Source of the DNA: Glandiceps talaboti
Lineage: Eukaryota; Hemichordata; Enteropneusta; Spengelidae
Length of the DNA stretch: 64,000 nucleotides
Direction: 5' to 3'
NCBI RefSeq assembly: GCF_964340395.1
Contig: NC_135559.1
Coordinates: 14,729,563-14,793,562, forward strand
The position numbers and the translations under genes were made by a program. The notes under the pieces are model-generated. The model did not search any database. It worked only from the letters and a program-made list of their open reading frames with translations, and had not been told where the DNA came from. Below, in pieces: positions 20,121 to 36,945 of the stretch (position 1 is the first letter of the stretch; each line of letters opens with the position of its first letter).

Positions 20121-23100
20121 GTGCTGATTGAATTGAGGATTTTGAAGAAGATGGCTAACAATGAAGAAGCTACCTCTCTGACTCAGGTGATAAGAATTTT
20201 TATCAGTTATTTTATATTTTATGGCCTTCAAAAATGACTGCATCATTATTATTTAATATGCATAATTTCTTTGGTAACAGTAGCCCAGAGATTTGACTTT
20301 CTGGCATGACAATGTGGTTGTGTCCTTCACCACATTGAGCAAGTCAGACAACCAAGTCTCTGGGCTACAGACCCTGACAGTAATTGATTCAGGAAAAATG
20401 TTTGGACTTGCTAATTCAGTCTACCGTATATCATTAACAGAAATTCAACTTATGGATAGTTCCTTCATCTTTTGCAGCTGTACAATAACATATCAGATAA
20501 TTATTTGGAAGGTTTTCATTTTTAAAAACCCCAATGTATCATGAACCATTACATGTGAAATGATGTACATACACACACACACACACACATACATACATAC
20601 ATACATACATATACATACTGGCATACATACATACATACATGTATACATACATTATACCTACAGTTTTAGTTGTATTATTTTACATGAACTATAACTGAAT
20701 TTGTAACTGAATTCAAATGTTTTTCTTTTTCCCATTCTGTAGCCCAGACCACCTCTCGGTATGATGAATCAAAATGGTCAACGTGTAGCAACTGTGAAAC
20801 CTCAAAGTAAGCTTCCTGTGCCATCCTCTGCCAAAAAGAGACCAAGAGGTAGCGATGATGACGATGACGTTTCTTTTGTAAGTAAACAAATCCATAGACT
20901 GTCTTGTGTGGAAACTTATAAATGTCTGTTATACCAACTACAATGTTGGCCAAGAGGCCCAGAACTAAATGCCTAGATTTGCAGTGAATTATCTGGACAA
21001 TCCACTCCATCTCAACCATTCATTCCTGAAGGCATTTCTTGAACTCAATAATTATGTTCGATCATACATGGTGTCAAAAGTCGTCCATTAGATATGTCGT
21101 TGCACAGTGATTTTGAGATGGTATTGCCGATTACATTACAGAGGTGTTGTCCCACTCGATTTGGTGATCAAATGACATTTCTAGCAAATCATCCATGATT
21201 GTGACTTGTAACAACAGAAACACATTTTTGACAAGATGTTGCATATTATATGCTTTCCTAAAGGTTAGGCAATCACATTGTATCATAAGTAAGGATACAG
21301 GCTGTTGCCACCTCATTATATGACATGTGATTGCCCAAACTCATTCACCATCTTTTACAATGGGTAACACTGAAGTAAAGCACTACTATGTAGCAGTATA
21401 CTGTTTCAATTGGTTCATTTAAGCCTAGAGCATGTGGCTTTTGTAATGTGGTCAATGAAACAGTCTTGATATGAATGTAGGCTTTACTTTGGTGTTATAG
21501 GTTGTACTTGATATGGATGCTATAAACAATACGCCGTATTCCGGTTATCGAAAAAGCCCCGAAAAGATAAAAGATATGATTGTTTGGCCACTAGGGGCGT
21601 TGTTTTAGAACCGGAAGTGAGGGCCAGAAATTGTAGAGCATTGTTGCAAAGCATAGAGTCTATAGGCATCGTAACCACTGACTAAAGATTGTCTGTCATT
21701 CCCCGTAACTTTACGCTATAATATTGCATTATCGCCCATCAAATAACGAAATAGCAAATTAACCTCTCGTTCTCCTAATATTTCGCGTAAGTTTGGCTCT
21801 GCAATTCGAACGTGAGGAAAACCCAAAAGTAGCAACATTTTGAAACGGGTAGTACACTGACATCTCACTCACGTTTTCAGTGTGACCTCGTCCATTTGCG
21901 TTACCGTTGGAGAAATTGTAGTGATTGCTTCCAGTCAAACATCGGAACGGAAAAAGGTACAAAAACAGAGGAAAGAACCTTCAAAATCACAATATACGCT
22001 ACAGTTATTGCAGCTTGTATAAAACCAATCTGATTAAAATCCGATGTAGATGTCGGCTAATCGTTCATTGCTATTTTACTTTCGTTATTGTGCGTGAATT
22101 GACCTGCGTGGTACATGTTTGATCGCCTCCTCTACCGATCAGGACAAAAACGTAAACATGTACCACGAAGGTCAATTCAGGCAAAATAACGAAGGTAAAA
22201 TAGCAATGAACGATTAGCCGACATCTACATCGGATTTTAATCAGATCGGTATAAGACATGGTATGATGAGTGAACCACGTAAACGTTACATGGAAGGCCA
22301 ATTCATTGAAGGGGTGGGCGGTGTGGTACATCAATCACAATAACAATATTTATGATTCGTTGCCGACTTCAATGGTTTTTTTTTAATACACTGATGGTCC
22401 TGAATGAAGAATAGCAAGCTAACCAAAGTGTGATAGTAAAGTTGAGTATATCAATACACATATGTTTATGCCAACTTATAACCAGTACATGAAATGGTTT
22501 TTTCCGGACAAAGTTTTATGATTTCACCCGTGGTGCTACACCACTGTTCTAATAAACAAGAAAGGCCTAAGTATGCGGCGACATCAGTTACAATATAAAC
22601 ATGTGGCTTGGTAATTGTCGACCGAACTCTCAATATTGCAATGACTGTAGCTGGAAGCTGTTCAATCTGATTAAAATCCGATGTAGATGTCGGCTAATCG
22701 TTCATTGCTATTTTACCTTCGTTATTTTGCCTGATATTATTTTTCTTGGTACATGTTTACATTTTTCAGCCTGATCGTAGAGGAGGCGATCAGGCAGGCT
22801 AAAAAATGTAAACATGTACCAAGAAGGTCAATTCAGGCAAAATAACGAAGGTAAAATAGCAATGAACGATCAGCCAACATCTACATCGGATTTTAATCAG
22901 ATTGGAAGCTGTTGTCAGATTTGTAATTTTCTAATCGTTCTTTTGTCAAGCAACAGACACCAGTAAGGTAAAGAAATATGTTTATCATGTCTACATCAGG
23001 TATATTTCGAAGGTCATCCGTCCAACTTTCAATGTTTCCGCTGTCGATTAGTAATCTTTTGATGCCCGACATCCACTATTCGTCTCCTCTTCCGTTCTCT

Positions 23101-25350
23101 CAGAAAATTATCATTTTCTAGTGTTTCAAGACCAAGGTTGACAGCATTTCTGGCGATATCTAGTAGATTTAGAAGTAGTAATTTTCCACTCTTTTATGAA
23201 TGCACGGGGTTCTTTTACGCCCATTTTGTTGACAGCTTCATACATCGCCATACTATTAGATGCCATGACGAAAATTCTGGCCCTCACTTTGTCAGATATG
23301 GTGCGCCCTCTCGCGATACTTTCCTGCGAAACAACCGGAAGTTCGATAACCGGAATACGCCGTATTGTAGTACATACAGAAAACACTTTACTTTGGTGTT
23401 ATACTAACTTATAGGTTGTACTTCATATGGATGCTATAAACAATTGTGGTACATACAGAAAACACTACATGTACTTTGGTGTTATACTAACTTATAGGTT
23501 GTACTTGATATGGATGCTATACACAATTGTGGTATATACAGAAAACGCTTTATTTTGGTGTTATGGGTTGTATGTAAATGACAATGTGTCAGAAATCTGT
23601 TATTTATATACATGTATGTCTATAGTAGAGCTGACAGACCCAGGAAGAAAAATACATCTACACATGTACAATGTAGATATGGAAATCTAAGCAAATTTTC
23701 TGATCTTACCTATGTTTGACCAGTCATGTGTTGAGTATTAAGATAGAAATATATAATGTGATCACGTAAGTTAGTTCTCTTTTCTACTTTTCTTTCTTAT
23801 CTTAGTCTGAAACTCAAGTTAAAGAATCAAAAAGAAGTAAAATTGCACCACCCACACCTTTACCTCAGCCTAAAAAGAAGCCGGTTGCATCAAGACCAGG
23901 TGCTACTAAACCAAGAGGTACGATGACAAGATCTGCTAGTGCCACCAGTGTTCGTAACACAGGGAGACCTAAACCAGCTGCAGTTGTAAACAAACCACTC
24001 CCTCCAGGTAAATTGAGGAGTTAATATGACTTTTTATTGTGGTGTAAAATGATAGCCAATTTTGACATATCCAGGTTCAGTATCTATAGTCACTCTGGTT
24101 TGGTAGTAATTATCTCAACATGACCCCATACTAGGGTACTACCAAACCAGTGACTATAGAGTTTCATTTAGGTGGCACAATGTTTTTTATATCTCACACA
24201 CGCAGTTTTATGTCACGGACGACACTGGCTACTGTGTAAAACATTGTACATACATGTACTAGCCAGTTGTTTTTGTATAAGCCCTTATCTACATCCCTGC
24301 AGTACAGCTGAGCATATTTCCAACAGCTTTGACAGCAAAATGCTAAAATGCATTGTGATGAAAACAATAACATAATAGACAAGAACATTTTATCAGCATG
24401 GCAATTTTTTTGCTTTCTTGTACTTCAAAAAATGAAGCTGGTTGCAGTTTTCAAGTGTATGGTACTACCAAACCAGAGAGACTATACAGTTTCAGTTATG
24501 GTTTTTCATGTCTAGCGTAACATTTTTTTTTGTCACAAATTACATAAAACAAAATGCAAACACTGTCATATAATTTACAAGTACGTGTATATAAAATGAT
24601 ACATTTTACCTTACTGAACACAGATCAACATTACTGTTGGATGAAACAAAGGTTCAAAAACAAAACTGTTTATTTGTGTTCACAGTGAGATCAAAGGTAA
24701 CATTACATGTACATTGTACATATGCATTGCATGCTATCAATGTATTTGTTGGTGTATCAAAAAAGTATGTGTTAGATGTAAAAAAAAAAAAAAAAACATG
24801 TCGCCAATTTTGGCTTTCTGGTTTGGAAGTACATGTAAATGCAAATTGCTTTCTGCACTATTGTCAATGTATTCTCTCAGCAATTCCTTGATTGTTCTAC
24901 TAGAACTTCTAGCCACTAGAATGTCTTCTTAACTCTAAATACATGTATTAAAACAAGTTGTAGAATTATTACTCTGTGTATAAACTTCTGTGACTGCTCC
25001 TGACAAGGGTGGCATTTCTGTGGTAATACACTGTGTATATGGTTTCCTAAATGAAATTAATGCTAAATGCTCTCACTGCAACAAAATTCTTCACCCAAAC
25101 TCTTTGCATGCAGCAAGAACCCGTACAACTGCTATCACTGCCTCACAGAAAACAACAACCACAGCTGCAAGACCTTCATATAGAACTACAACAAGGGCTG
25201 CTAATAACACTGCTACTACTTCACAATCTGGTATGTATATAAATGTTGTCTGTAGGAAGAGACCTTTCCAATAGGTTAAGCCCTCTATAGTTTATACCTG
25301 TGATGACACTGTGTACAGGAAAGACTTGGGCATAATCATCAAAGGAGTTC

Positions 25351-25398
<48 letters not shown>

Positions 25399-28300
25399 CA
25401 AATTCCCACGAGTACAAATATACAGTGGAAATTATAATTGTATTCAGTTTCATAGAACAAATTTGTTTGATAGGAGCAATATTCAACCAAAAAACATCAA
25501 CAAAAAACTTAGTCTCAGTTACCCAGCCTCTTGTCATTGAGGGCATAACCTCCAGCAGAGTGGGAAAATAGTGTCACCGATTGTAAGGATCAACATGGCC
25601 GCTGACAAGATCTGGGACAGTCACTGATTGGACAAAAATGATTCTGAATTTTCATTTTCATCACCTCAGTGTATCAAAATTATGGGTCAGCTCTCCGTGC
25701 AGCCATCTTGTAACAATCAGCGACATTGTATCTTCCCAGACTCTGCTGGGGGGTTATGCCCTCAACGGCAAGAGACTGAGTAACCGAGACTATCAAAAAC
25801 TGAGATAGTAACTAGTGTCCTGTTAGTTTAAACATGATAATGAGATCGACTAAAATGAATGAATGAAAAGAATAACATCCTTGGATAATTCACTGTACTG
25901 TTATTTAAATTTTGTCGTCATTCAGGTGGGAATGACCGGAAACCGAAGCGAGCAGCCTGGGATTACAAGGGGAGGTTGGAAGACATGAATGATGATATGA
26001 AACAGATCACTGCATCCAACTCAAACCTCCAACAGACAGTATTCGAAACCTTAACCAGAGTGGCAAATTTGGAGAAGGAGAGGCAGCAACTTGAAGGCAC
26101 TGTTGTACAAAAAGAAAGAGTGCAAACAGAAGCTGAAGAAAGGAACAGAAGGTTAGAAAGAGAGACGAGGTGAGTGTGATACAAACCCATGGGAAAACAC
26201 AAGTGCATCTGCTTACTAGTGGTAAGCAAGAATGGGACAACATTCATGCTGACATACAATGCAATTAGTGTTAGTAACTTATCAAAGCTTATAACACCAC
26301 AGTCAGTAGCTGGGATCCCATACCAGTGTGCCCCCTAGTGATAACCTGATTTTGTTGCGAGTCAAAATGAGAAAAACTGGGATTTCTTGTGAGTCACTAC
26401 ATAGTTAGAGATAGGAGAACACCAAATTTTGGTGCGTCATTAGAAATTGTGTACGTCAGTGGCATGTCAAATTGGCACACACTGCCAATGACTTTACTGA
26501 TAGAGTCCTACATGCTATAACAATTGAGTACGACTTCTTCAACATTTAGTGTTACATTGATTATAACTTCCACAGATATAAAGAAACTAATAAGATGTAA
26601 AAGTGTCACCTGAACCTACATTAGAGATACCCCTTATTGTTTTTGGTTTTTTTCATCAGTGACACGTATATTGTTGTTGTTACCTGTAATGTTGTCCTTG
26701 TGTGAAGTCTTCCTTAGCTCATTGAATTCAATCAAATCCTCGTGTGATACTGGTGTTTAAAAGACTACCACAGACAAAACAGTGATCATTCATTAGTGTA
26801 TCTCTGATATAACTATTTTCATGTTACGCTGTTGTTTACTAAAATCAATTGAATGGAATACATATATTTGTACTGATTTGGCAATGACTGAACAGCAACA
26901 GCTGATGACATTTAAACGTTAACTTCCAATTCTTACAGAGATAAAGAAGAAGAACTTGACAATTTGAAAAGGAAAATGTCCAGGATTGAGAGAGATTATG
27001 AAAGCTTGGAAGGAGACTATAGTGCTGCCAGGCAAGAAATAAACGGTTACAAAACAACAATATCACAAATGACAGCTGATAAGATGGGTATTGAGTCTGA
27101 AAGAAATAATCTACAGGTGAGATGGTTTTAATGTTGACATATTTTACTCTACAAGTTAAAAGACAAACTCCGTTCATTTAGGGAAGGGGGTCTGGCATCA
27201 CTGCTATTGCTGAACTTGATTTTCATACTTCGAACCAAGTTTCAGAAACTTTCACATCTTCAAAGATAACAGGTTCTGTATTTACTACTGAGATGTTGAT
27301 AAGTTGATTAAAATTTACATCTAATGTGAGATACAGTGCTGGGTTTCCGGTAGTAATTAATGTGTTTACCATCATGTTTTACATTGTATATAAATGTTTG
27401 ATGTCACATTTATTATTATTATTATTATTTTATTTCTTGTAAGAAAACGCGCTACACATGCGTCTCAGCGCATTGTACAGACTGAAGTTTAAAAAACTGC
27501 AATAAAGTAAAGAAAATAACAGCACACAAAAAGGGACTAAGTGTAAAACTGACAGACTAATATAATTCACATTGTATAAAAACCGACAAGTTAAAATCAA
27601 TCACTTTTGTGAGCATTTGTTTAGGGGGTGGGGTTTGACCTAAACGAACGAGGTTCGTTTGTGGAGCTTGTGTGAAATTATGCGATCGTCCCTTACCAGA
27701 CTTCATGAATTGCCTTTGCCATGAGTATACTGGTAATGATTCTGTCCATAATTAAATATGCCATGTGCATGGTTGTCAGAAAGACAAAAGATTACACAAT
27801 ATTTGCCACTAGGAGTGCTGTTCAGTACAATGGAAGTGAGTTTCAAGTAGTTGTGTGTTCATTGAAAATGAAATGAAGGCAAGTGAGTGTTAGCAGACTG
27901 AGAGAGACTGTGCAAATGGTATTCCGATTACTCCAAATTATTCAAGTTTATGTTGGTTTGCATGAAAAATATGAATTTTTTATGTATAACTTCACCATTA
28001 CAGAGATCTTTGGAGATCATACAGGAACAACTGAGAATTAAAACTGACGAATGTCGAGATAAAGGCAGCAAGATTGAGAAGTTAAATGATGACGTCAAAG
28101 AACGTAATGAGAAACTAAGAGAGCAGGAAACCATCCGGAGGACGTTACATAACACCATCCAAGAACTAAAGGTAGGGATCCCTCTATAGGTATAAACCTG
28201 CACTAGCTGCAGACTGTAGTGAAGTCATTAGTCTGGGTTTATCAGCCTGCCCGCATAGTTTGGGGAAAAGGTGATTGGACCACGCCCTCTACACCTCATC

Positions 28301-31300
28301 TGTAACTGTACACTAGCTGCAACGGGGACATTTTTTTCATCCTGTAACTAAAGAGACATATTCACTAAAAATTGATCAGTTCTATAAATCGACATTTTAT
28401 CTGTTAATTAGTTTACTCTATGAATTTTTTGGCACAGCTGAACCGAGGTTCTGCTTTAAGTATGTCATTTTTTTATTTACTATGTTTCAATATTTTGTCA
28501 ACAGGGTAATATCCGTGTGTTTTGTCGTGTGCGACCACTGGTAACAGAAGAATTAGAGAACGGTGTCAGACCAGTATCTATGAATTACCCAGACATCGAC
28601 AGCAAAATGATAGAATTAGAAAAACCAGCTGAAGAGGTGTGTATAATCTGATTTTGATGATACTGAGTTTTAGTTAATGTATTTAACTTCTTATAGCACC
28701 AAAATTTAATTAGCTCAACAAAGCTGTGCAATATGAAGTTAAATCCAATTACTTAGACTGAACATTTGCACAGATGAATTTTCATCATACTAACTAAGTT
28801 TTGTCACAAAGTTTGGATAATTTCAATGTTTGTTATTGTAAGGGCGGTAAGTAGGTAAAATCTACCGGGGTTCCCACATCATTTTACCGGGGTTCCCCAC
28901 CAAAATTATGATACATTGCATGGAAGCACTACCAGTTTTACCTCTTTCCCCCTTTCTGTTACCGGGGTTCCCAAACCTTAGCAAAAACACTGGATCACAA
29001 ACTACTTTAGAATAGGACAGTGCAGATTCCAGGCTATAGTCTAAAACAGGAGAGCATGGCCATGAATTCCAGGCTTTACACATTGGTAACTGCTAACAAA
29101 CAGTATTGTTTATGTTGGGATGGGAAGCTGTACTGATAGCAAGTGTTATTTGTGTCTACCCAAACTAATGAAGTGGATGTCTTAAATTAGTACACGAATA
29201 ACTCAATAAAAGCAGATATACTGTTCTTGTGTTTTGAACTAACTGTTGCCTTGAATGTTGTTAAAATAGATATTTATTTTCTCTATCACATATACGTGTA
29301 ATTTGCTTGAAACAAAGAAGTAGTGTAGAAAATAGCTTCCTGCCTGTCTCAACAAACACAAAAACCTACTCGTCATATACAAGACACTTCATCAATTACA
29401 TTCCCACTGTGTACAGACAATACACTGCAGTTATCTATCTGCTAGAACAACTGTGGCAATACTATTTTGCCACTAGGACAAGTCACTGAAGGTTGGTCAG
29501 AGGTACATAGACTGACTATACACGTACGATACATCATGTCACTCTGCCCTCTCTGGCCTGTTCTACCTGGAAGGGGTTGACCGACGTATGAGGGCGTCCC
29601 ATCATGGTGTACCGTTAGGGGTATATATTTTAGAGATAACATTTGACCGTATTATTTATTTACAGAGTTCTGTGGGTGGAGCAAAGAAAAGGGCCCAAAC
29701 ATATGAATTCAACTTTGATAAAGTCTTTAATCCTGAATCATGTCAACAGGAGGTGTTTGAAGAAATATCACAACTTGTACAGGTAATAAACAATTCCTTA
29801 TCCTGTAAACTTGTAATGATAAACTCACTAGCTGGTGGGGTGGGGACAGTGTGTGCCCTCTTAGTAAATTTGGCACCACTAAGAATGTGGTCAACCAAAT
29901 GTATGTATTCCCCTAGGTTATCCATTACCATGTGTATTTACGTTTCCTCATATGAACGTTTTTGTTAGTTTGAACCACAATACATGTATAGTAAATTGTC
30001 TGGCATGAGAGGGTAAACTGGATTTCTCTTTCACCCCGTACAAATACAACTGAAGCCAGTAAACCTGAAACAGTGTGATGACAGGCTTGACAAAAATTAT
30101 TGCATACCTGCATCCAAATGAAGGCACTATCATTCGTTGAACATGAAAGCTTGTGAAATTTGCTGTTTTGGATAAACACCCATAATAAAATTAATAGCAG
30201 AACCCTATTCCTTGTATGCATGTTCCAGTGTGGGTACTCAGGGGTATTTGCACTCGTGCTTGCAGTGTTTTCTATTGCATTTTTACTCACTACACTCATA
30301 AAAGTATGGACGCAGAGAGCACTGGCAGCACGAGTGCAAATTCCCCTGTTTTTGTATGACACATTTGCACTCGTGCGTAATGTGGTTCTGTCATGTTATA
30401 GGCTTAAGCATTTTCATTGCACAATAATAACACTATATATTATCTTGACATTTATGTTGCAGTCTGCATTAGATGGTTACAACGTATGTATATTTGCCTA
30501 TGGACAAACTGGTTCCGGAAAGACCTACACTATGGAAGGTCCTCAACAGCCAAGTGATGAAAGTCGTGGTATGATTCCAAGAGCTGCTGAACAGATATTT
30601 GATTTTGCGTTGAGTCTAGAAGAGAAAGGATGGAAGGTAGGGGTGGCTGCACCTCCATTTATTGTACACCTGGAAATCTTTGCTAAAGACATTTTTGCTG
30701 AAAAAAAAATTGCAAAAAAAACCCATCTCTTTGTACATGAACAGTGCATTTAGACATAGACTGTATTCCCCTAAGTTACTGACACTATTTACTGTGTGTG
30801 TCAGTCTTTGCATGAAATGTTTCTTATTCCTGCATACCACAAATAAGCAAACATACAAATGTACCAGTATTTTTTCACAGGTTGTAGAAAGGCCTAATAC
30901 AAAAAATTATGTGATTCCGATTACGCTCAATTTTAAAATAGGAGGATTTGGTAGATTTTTATATTTATTTCATATTATTTTATTATTTTTTTCATGTGTG
31001 AGTGTCTAGTTCAGGTAGTTACGTTTTCTGTTGTTTTCCATATGGCCTCTATGTTATTGGTTTCTTCTCATCACATGTATAGCCATTACAGATTGGAAGA
31101 ACAAGATTTACATTGTCTTTTTTAAGTTGATGTCAGTTTCCACATCCACTATTTCTGCGAAACTTCACAGTTTTTCATGATTTTATTATTTTTTGTTAAT
31201 TTTTTTTGTTAGGCCAAAAATGAGAATGTTGCCTTTTTTTGGCCATTGAGACTCACTATTTTCGTTTCTGTTTTGTTTGAAATTAACAGTATGATATGAA

Positions 31301-33870
31301 CGCCAGCTTTCTAGAAATCTACAATGAAACGATCCGTGATTTGCTTGGACCTAGTAACAGTAAAGAGAAACACGAGATAAAACTCACTGGATCTAAGGGC
31401 ACCGAGGTCGAAGTCACTAACATCACAGTCACTACTGTCAAATCTGAACAGCAAATCCATGATCTTCTATGTAAAGCTGCAACTAACAGAGCTGTAGCTG
31501 CCACTAATTGTAACGAGAGATCTTCCAGAAGTCACTCGGTGTTCATTCTCAAACTACATGGCAAAAACGGAAAAACTGGAGAAGAATGTGAAGGCAAGTG
31601 AAGCTCTGTCATTATGACAACATTTCTTATTCGATAGATATTCTGTACCCAGTTGCATTTACAGCACTGGCAAGCTAAGCGTAGTGTTTGCTCTATAAGT
31701 AACTGTGTGCAAGCAACTTTGACTACAAAATGATGGGAAGGGACAATTGTGAAAGCACACTGCAAGTTATATGTAACCGATTCTGGTCTACACTTCATCC
31801 AAATTTTTCCTTGTAAACCAACAAGTCCAGTCAGACTTATTTCTACCTTTAGTACATTTGTATTGCTTACTGCTATCAACCGAAAGGAAAAGTCCAGTCA
31901 GACTTATTTCTACCTTTACTACACTTGTATTGATTACTGCTATCAACCTAAAGGAAAAGTCCAGTAGACTTATTTCTACCTTAGTTAAAACAATTTATTA
32001 ATTACTGCTATAACTTACATATGATTGTGTTTCGTCAGTGATAAAATAGTGCTTTTAACTCTTGTAAAGACCTACTGCACTTGACATGTTATGTCATTTT
32101 TGAGATTTCCAGCAGAAGTTTATGGGAAAGCATGGTGTAGAAGTTATATTTACCCTTAGTGTATCTCTTTGTCTAAACACTCTGCATTTGTCAAGACACA
32201 AATTGTGATTTATTATTACTGTAGTAAAAGTTTGAGATTGCTAAGTATAACCTTCATATGTATTTTACCTATACAGGTGTGTTGAATTTGGTGGATTTGG
32301 CTGGTAGTGAACGACTTGATAAGAGTGATTCTAAAGGTGATCGTCTTAAAGAAACCAAAAACATCAATAAAAGCCTGTCTCAACTAAGTAACGTCATTAT
32401 GGCCATTGCTAACAATGAGCCACACATTCCATACAGGAATAGCAAGTTGACACACCTGTTGACTAATTCATTGGGTGGAAACTCAAAAACGTAAGGCAGC
32501 CATTATTTTATTTTATTTATTTATTTATTTATTTATTTTTTGAAGGGTATTGAGCACTTGTCTTGAGTATATGCCAAATTCTTTATATTTTTCATTCAGG
32601 TGAAAATACTTGAAGAACTGTAGGTTTAGTCAAAATACAGTAGAAATGGGGATGCTTTGGTGTTTTAGCCATCCAAAAAGTGTGATAAAGAGACGACTTA
32701 CTGGGATTACTGATAAACTCTACTTTCTGGTCAGCAGCATCTCTAGACAAATACTGCAACAAAGGTTGTAAAATATGTCACAGTATGTTGTATTGAACCT
32801 TTCCAATTATCTATGTCAAGTTCTCCTATGCCGTATTGATGGGACGAGATTGACTATGTTGAAGTTCACATGCTACGTAACATTGTATACATGTACCAAT
32901 TCCTTTTCTTTCTTTTTTTTAAGGCTCATGTTTGTCAATGTGTCCCCACGAGAAGAAAACTTATCAGAGACTCTCACTTCCCTGCGATTTGCAACTAAGG
33001 TATGTTATTTAATGTTTGACAGATGTGAACATGGATATGAACAGAAAGAGTTTAATATGCAGTATGTAACTCATACCAAATCGTGGACTGATAGCATTGC
33101 CATGTTTACACACATGTATTTTTTATCTCATGCTGGAGTGTCAAAATAGAACAAGAAGGTAGACTTATTCTCGTGTGTGCCTATAGTAATGCATGTGTAG
33201 CACATGGAGCAGAAGTTATGGTGTCTACCAAGAAATCCATGTTTTATGATGTACCTAGGGAGTAATATTCTATTTCAGGTACTGAGACTCAGAATTAGGT
33301 TACACAATGTTTTTATATATTTGTCACAAATTACAAACAAAATGCAGACACTGATGCAAGAATATATTATAATGACACTCCCCTTGAACACAAATCAACG
33401 TTACTGTCAAATGAAACAAGGAAGATTTAAACACAAAACTGTTTATTTGTGTTCAATCACAGTGAGATAAAATGTATTTCATTTGCGGGCATGCTATCTG
33501 TGCCTGTATTTGTGTAATTTGTGAAAAAAAGAAGAAGCAGGTATTGTGTGTGATATAAAAATGCTACCTAACTGAAACTCTAGTTACTCAGGTTTGTTAG
33601 CAGTATGTCTAATTCTTCACATAAAACGAACAAAAAACGTTGCAGGAAAAAATTTGTCAAATTTGGCCTCTGCCCCTTAACAATAAAGGTGATTAAGTAT
33701 GTACCATACCTGTACATTGATTTCATTGGATTACAGAAATATTTGAATTCATAGAACCATGGGTGTGACAAAATACATTTTTACACAGCTTTGCAAGCTG
33801 CAGGGATTTTGTATACAATTTCTCTGATTTTAGAACATCTGTTTTATTTCCCAGGTCAATCAATGCAATA

Positions 33871-33899
<29 letters not shown>
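20121..33899 (+). CDS. KIFC1: Kinesin-14 motor protein, KIFC1/HSET-like
   Basis: Fourteen coding exons give 713 codons (human KIFC1 has 673): 20151-20186, 20743-20877, 23806-24007, 25114-25230, 25926-26169, 26939-27116, 28004-28171, 28505-28636, 29666-29782, 30463-30636, 31290-31593, 32277-32490, 32924-32999 and 33855-33899. All phases fit. A non-coding exon ending at 19440 probably splices to about 20121, since there is no ATG in frame between the upstream stop and 20151. The N-terminal tail (1-163) is Ser/Thr/Pro/Lys-rich with NLS-like KKRPRG and PKKK. Residues about 172-360 are coiled coil, starting at [14 protein letters not shown]. The C-terminal minus-end motor starts at [11 protein letters not shown] (361-371), with P-loop GQTGSGKT (457-464), switch I NERSSRSH (576-583), switch [11 protein letters not shown] (607-615) and NKSLSQL. 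It ends [10 protein letters not shown], as in the family. Expected role: microtubule crosslinking and spindle-pole focusing. Confidence 0.95.
20278..20371. repeat. Fold-back repeat in kinesin intron 1
   Basis: CAGTAGCCCAGAGA on the left and TCTCTGGGCTACAG on the right can pair over a roughly 65-base loop. A MITE-like remnant. Confidence 0.55.
20566..20650. repeat. (AC)n(ATAC)n microsatellite
   Basis: Short AC run followed by imperfect ACAT repeats in the kinesin intron before coding exon 2. Confidence 0.9.
22026..22248. mobile_element. Mutator-like MITE (CAATCTGATT family), copy 2
   Basis: 223-base near-perfect palindrome bounded by 9-base flanks GTATAAAAC (22017-22025) and GTATAAGAC (22249-22257). 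The ends read CAATCTGATTAAAATCCGAT and its complement. The arms pair through GGTACATGTTT to a small central loop. Confidence 0.9.
22663..22904. mobile_element. Mutator-like MITE (CAATCTGATT family), copy 3
   Basis: 242-base palindromic element with identical 9-base target duplications GAAGCTGTT (22654-22662 and 22905-22913). Its arms share long blocks with copy 2, including ATGTCGGCTAATCGTTCATT. Confidence 0.93.
23364..23575. repeat. About 85-base tandem repeat, 2.5 units
   Basis: The unit contains TACATACAGAAAACAC, TTTGGTGTTATA and GGTTGTACTTGATATGG. A further partial unit at about 21475-21530 lies on the other side of the inserted 1.8-kb element. Confidence 0.8.
24084..24159. mobile_element. 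Small fold-back element (CTATAGTCACTCTGG family)
   Basis: CTATAGTCACTCTGGTTTGG faces the inverted CCAAACCAGTGACTATAG 76 bases away. A single arm recurs at about 24460-24494, so a dispersed family is likely. Confidence 0.65.
25351..25398. repeat. (AT)n tract
   Basis: About 45 bases of TA dinucleotide in kinesin intron 4. Confidence 0.95.
25510..25792. mobile_element. Small inverted-repeat element (AGTCTCGG family), copy 2
   Basis: The left end TAGTCTCAGTTACCCAGCC pairs with the right end (reverse complement ATAGTCTCGGTTACTCAGTC). The pairing continues inward through TTGAGGGCATAACC and CAGCAGAGT for about 50 bases per arm. Same tips as 14405-14534. Confidence 0.8.
28841..28990. repeat. Dispersed repeat (TACCGGGGTTCCC type), copy 1
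   Basis: Shares GGTAAAATCTACC, CCCCACCAAAATTATG and GGGGTTCCCA blocks, in the same order, with 51748-51898. Confidence 0.7.
30236..30350. repeat. Fold-back repeat in kinesin intron 9
   Basis: AGGGGTATTTGCACTCGTGCT and the inverted GCACGAGTGCAAATTCCCCT bracket about 115 bases. A related stretch in opposite orientation lies near 50280-50325. Confidence 0.6.
30891..31215. mobile_element. GGCCTAA-ended MITE, copy 1
   Basis: Starts GGCCTAATACAAAAAATTAT and ends TTTTTTTGTTAGGCC. The interior is shared with copies at 44461, 45669 and 54473, for example TCTAGTTCAGGTAGTTA and CCATTACAGATTGGAAGAA. It lies in kinesin intron 10. Confidence 0.8.
31820..32010. repeat. Tandem repeat of about 68 bases, three units
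   Basis: Units contain AAGTCCAGTCAGACTTATTT and ATTACTGCTATCAACC. The third unit is degenerate. It lies in kinesin intron 11, the intron with the GC donor. Confidence 0.8.

Positions 33900-36945
<3,046 letters not shown>

Larger units (their letters stand above)
21531..23363. mobile_element. About 1.8-kb non-autonomous DNA transposon carrying two nested MITEs
   Basis: The left end reads ACGCCGTATTCCGGTTATCG. The right end, in reverse complement, reads ACGGCGTATTCCGGTTATCG, giving an inverted repeat of about 20 bases. Further in, AGTGAGGGCCAGAA recurs inverted near 23270-23285. The element splits an 85-base tandem repeat: the unit flanking it on the left (to 21530) continues on the right at about 23364. 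Two Mutator-like MITEs are inserted inside it. No transposase frame is visible, so it is non-autonomous; the superfamily is undetermined. Confidence 0.65.
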
